A DNA stretch of 64,000 nucleotides, from contig CAVQCJ010000002.1 in assembly GCA_963711005.1 (NCBI GenBank), forward strand, positions 1,054,001-1,118,000, written 5' to 3'. The notes under the pieces are model-generated. The model was not told the DNA's origin. It was given only the letters and a program-made list of their open reading frames with translations, and did not search any database. This DNA is from CAVQCJ01 sp963711005. GTDB taxonomy: Bacteria > Actinomycetota > Actinomycetes > Prado026. Both the position numbers and the translations under genes were made by a program. Positions 61,792 to 64,000 of this stretch are shown piece after piece; position 1 is the stretch's first letter, and each line of letters starts with the position of its first letter.

Positions 61792-63243
61792 ATGCCGACC
61801 GTGGACCTGGACGAGTACGCCCGGCACGACGCCACCGCACTCGCCGAACTGGTGGCCCGCAAGGAGATCAGCCCGCGCGAGCTCGCGGCCTGCGTGCTGG
61901 CGGGGGTTGAGCGGGTCGACCCCACCCTGAACGCCGTGGTCGAGGTGTTCGCCGAGCGGGCCAACGCCCTCGACGACACCGTCCCGCCCGGACCGTTCGG
62001 CGGCGTCCCCACCATGCTCAAGGACCTCTTCCACGGCGAGGCGGGGTCGGTCTGCGAGAACGGGAGCCGGCTGGCCGCCGGGTGGGTCACGCCCGCGGAC
62101 AGCGAGATGACCGCCCGGATCCGCGCGTCCGGCCTGGTCAACCTCGGCCGCACCACCACGTCGGAGTTCGGGATCATGGGCACGACCGAGACGCTGGCCG
62201 CCGGGCGGACCTGCACGCCGTGGAGCGCCGGGCACATGGCCGGCGGGTCGAGCGGCGGCGCCGCCGCGGTCGTCGGCGCGGGCATCGTCCCGGTCGCCTC
62301 CGCCAGCGACGGCGGCGGCTCGATCCGGATCCCGGCGTCCTCGTGCGGGACGGTCGGGCTCAAGCCGTCCCGCGGCCGGGTGACCTGGGGGCCGCAGATC
62401 GCCGAGGCCCTGTTCGGATGGGCCGTGCACTTCATGGTCACCCGGAGCGTCCGCGACACCGCCGGCCTGCTCGACTGCCTGGCCGGGCCGGCACCGGGGG
62501 ACCCGTTCGTGATCGCGCCCCCGGAGCGGCCCTTCCGGTCGGAGGTCGGCGCCCCGGTCGGCCGGCTGCGGGTGGCCTGGTGCTCGGAGTCGTGGTCCGG
62601 GGACGAGGTGGACCCGCAGGTCGTCGCGGCCACGACCGCCACCGCCGAGCTGCTCGGCGAGCTCGGTCACGAGGTGGCGGCGGTGCACCCCGCGTTCGCG
62701 TGGGAGCCGTTCCTGCAGGCGATGACCGACGTGTGGGCCGCCGATGCCGCGCACACGGTGGACCACTTCGCCGCGGTCATCGGACGCGAGCCCGGGCCGG
62801 ACACCCTGGAGGGTGCGACGCTCGCGGCGGTCGAGTACGGGCGGACCGTGACCGGCAGCCGGGTCGCCGACGGGCTGGAGCAGGCCAACGCGCTGGCCCG
62901 GCGGATGGGCACCTTCTTCCGCGAGTACGACGTGCTGCTGACCCCGACGCTCGGCCGGTTGCCGGCGCCGATCGGGATGTACGACCCGACCGCGCCCACG
63001 CCGCTGCGCGACATCTTCGCGACCTGGGCACCGCTGGAGTCGTTCCTGCCGATGTTCAACGCGACCGGCCAGCCGGCGATCAGCCTGCCCCTGCACCAGA
63101 GCACGGACGGCCTGCCGATCGGGATGCAGCTGGTCGGTGCCAGCGGTGCCGAGGCGCTGCTGATCCGGCTCGCCGCGCAGCTCGAGGAGGCCCTGCCCTG
63201 GTCAGGGCGGCGGCCGCCGCTGCACGTGGCGAACCCCGGCTAG
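61792..63243 (+). CDS. Amidase-signature family amidase
   Basis: 483 residues from ATG 61792. The Ser-cisSer-Lys triad is clear: Lys in GVPTMLKDLFHGEAG, the serine-rich GHMAGGSSGGAAAVVGAG, and the nucleophile in ASDGGGSIRIPAS. The C-terminal NATGQPAISLPLH and GLPIGMQLVG are typical. The enzyme hydrolyses an amide, possibly of an aryl or amino acid type. It is divergent from the C45 gene, so amide-acting enzymes are clustered here. Confidence 0.92.
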   Translation: MPTVDLDEYARHDATALAELVARKEISPRELAACVLAGVERVDPTLNAVVEVFAERANALDDTVPPGPFGGVPTMLKDLFHGEAGSVCENGSRLAAGWVTPADSEMTARIRASGLVNLGRTTTSEFGIMGTTETLAAGRTCTPWSAGHMAGGSSGGAAAVVGAGIVPVASASDGGGSIRIPASSCGTVGLKPSRGRVTWGPQIAEALFGWAVHFMVTRSVRDTAGLLDCLAGPAPGDPFVIAPPERPFRSEVGAPVGRLRVAWCSESWSGDEVDPQVVAATTATAELLGELGHEVAAVHPAFAWEPFLQAMTDVWAADAAHTVDHFAAVIGREPGPDTLEGATLAAVEYGRTVTGSRVADGLEQANALARRMGTFFREYDVLLTPTLGRLPAPIGMYDPTAPTPLRDIFATWAPLESFLPMFNATGQPAISLPLHQSTDGLPIGMQLVGASGAEALLIRLAAQLEEALPWSGRRPPLHVANPG

Positions 63244-63247
63244 GACC

Positions 63248-64000
63248 GTGCCCGGCAACCGCCGCGTCACGCTTGTCGTGTGCACGCTCGAGTCCGGCGT
63301 GCTGGGCGCGCTGCCACCGTTCGACGTCCCGCTGCCGTGGTGGTCCGACGCGGCGGGCGTGGTCGCGGCTGCCCGCGCGGCGTACGGGGTCGAGGTGGTG
63401 GTGCTGCGGGTGCTGTCGCTGCCCGGCGGGTCGGTGCCGGGCGGCGGGCCGGTGACGTACCTCGCGCAGGTGGAGCGCGCGCCGGACCTGCAGCTGGCAC
63501 CGTGGCCCGGCCACCCGCTCGCCGATGAGCCACTGCGGGCGTCGTACGCCCGGCCCGGCGGGCCGCAGGCCGACGTCGACTGGGCACGAGCGGTGCTCGC
63601 CCGGCGCGGGGTCGCCGTGACCGGTCCGGCCGAGCAGGTCAAGACCTGGAACCTGTCCAGCATCTGGCGGCTGCCGACTTCGGCCGGGCCGGCCTGGCTC
63701 AAGGTCGTGCCGCCGTTCTTCGCGCACGAAGGAGCGCTGCTCGAGCGGCTCGACCCGTCGGTGGTGCCGGAGCTGCTCGGTCGCTCGGGCGGCCGCATGC
63801 TGCTCGCGGACATCCCCGGCACCGACCGGTACGAAGCCGGCGGCGCCGAGCTGGAGTCGATGGTCGACCTGCTGGTCGGCCTGCAGCGCACGTGGAGCGG
63901 CCGCGCCGACGAGCTGCTCGGCATCGGCGTCCCGGACTGGCGGGTCGACGCGTTCGTCCCACGCGCCCAGGCGTTGCTCGCGCGGGCGAGGTCCGGGGCC
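63248..64000 (+). CDS. APH-fold phosphotransferase-like protein (3' end outside window)
   Basis: GTG 63248 opens a frame of 251 codons that runs off the right edge. The N-terminal half (LVVCTLESGVLGALPPFDV, VVVLRVLSLPGG) is an extra domain of unknown type. TWNLSSIWRLPTSAGPAWLK and FFAHEGALLERLDP then resemble the N-lobe of aminoglycoside phosphotransferase-like kinases. The catalytic H-x-D loop would lie beyond the window. Function unknown; it follows the amidase by 4 bases. Confidence 0.6.
   Translation, partial: MPGNRRVTLVVCTLESGVLGALPPFDVPLPWWSDAAGVVAAARAAYGVEVVVLRVLSLPGGSVPGGGPVTYLAQVERAPDLQLAPWPGHPLADEPLRASYARPGGPQADVDWARAVLARRGVAVTGPAEQVKTWNLSSIWRLPTSAGPAWLKVVPPFFAHEGALLERLDPSVVPELLGRSGGRMLLADIPGTDRYEAGGAELESMVDLLVGLQRTWSGRADELLGIGVPDWRVDAFVPRAQALLARARSGA

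Overview
The window is very GC-rich, packed with genes, uses many GTG and TTG starts, and carries families typical of Actinomycetota: an F420-type luciferase-like oxidoreductase, DUF2510 and DUF2975 proteins, a SARP-like regulator and an RMM-type bacterial microcompartment (BMC). The host is therefore most likely a soil-type actinomycete; the genus cannot be told. No rRNA, tRNA, CRISPR array or prophage was seen. No stretch longer than about 300 bases lacks a gene. The longest gaps (12.22-12.45, 34.0-34.2 and 58.73-58.93 kb) are discussed with their neighbours.

Layout. 0-4.8 kb: tail of a TetR-like gene, membrane proteins, a DivIVA-like coiled coil, an LLM oxidoreductase and an EamA exporter. 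4.8-20.4 kb: the centrepiece, two divergent operons around a shared promoter at 12.2-12.45 kb. The minus operon reads amine/amino-acid permease, acetamidase/formamidase, GlcG/PduO-C-like protein, fused large+medium subunit of a B12-dependent diol dehydratase, its small subunit and the large reactivase. The plus operon is a complete RMM (aminoacetone/1-amino-2-propanol) microcompartment set: class III PLP phospholyase-type enzyme, acylating aldehyde dehydrogenase, two BMC-T, BMC-P, BMC-H, an unassigned BMC-locus protein, aminoalcohol kinase, SDR dehydrogenase and GntR regulator. Both halves would make propionaldehyde (or a homologue) for the same CoA-acylating dehydrogenase. A DmpA-type aminopeptidase and a quinone-reductase-like MDR follow.

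22.6-30.9 kb: DUF2510 protein, an OmpR/histidine-kinase pair, a VOC protein, GAF, OsmC and cupin proteins, and an MMPL exporter divergent from its likely TetR regulator. 31-37 kb: a cyclic-di-GMP island (two membrane GGDEF-EAL proteins, one EAL protein) around a FeeM/LuxI-like GNAT gene. 37.4-41.5 kb: a zinc/manganese ABC uptake operon with two permeases, divergent from a Fur/Zur-family gene across a perfect 17-bp palindrome. 41.5-52.5 kb: nitronate monooxygenase behind a 39-bp palindrome, HAD phosphatase, 2H phosphoesterase, small proteins, PPK2, P-type ATPase, SulP transporter and a DUF2975/XRE pair; several GGGACC-type palindromes recall DosR/DevR boxes. 52.5-64 kb: GMC oxidoreductase, sulfotransferase, SARP-like regulator, DUF1059 protein, methyltransferase, truncated IS256-type transposase, an ATP-grasp/C45 Ntn-hydrolase pair separated by a 16-bp tandem repeat, an amidase, and an APH-fold gene cut by the window end.

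Sequence quality. About 20 apparent single-base frameshifts interrupt otherwise well-conserved proteins, mostly at 39-53 kb. I call genes with one such break CDS and genes with two or more pseudogene, but many are probably sequence errors. Gene functions are assigned from motifs recognised by eye; no database search was possible.
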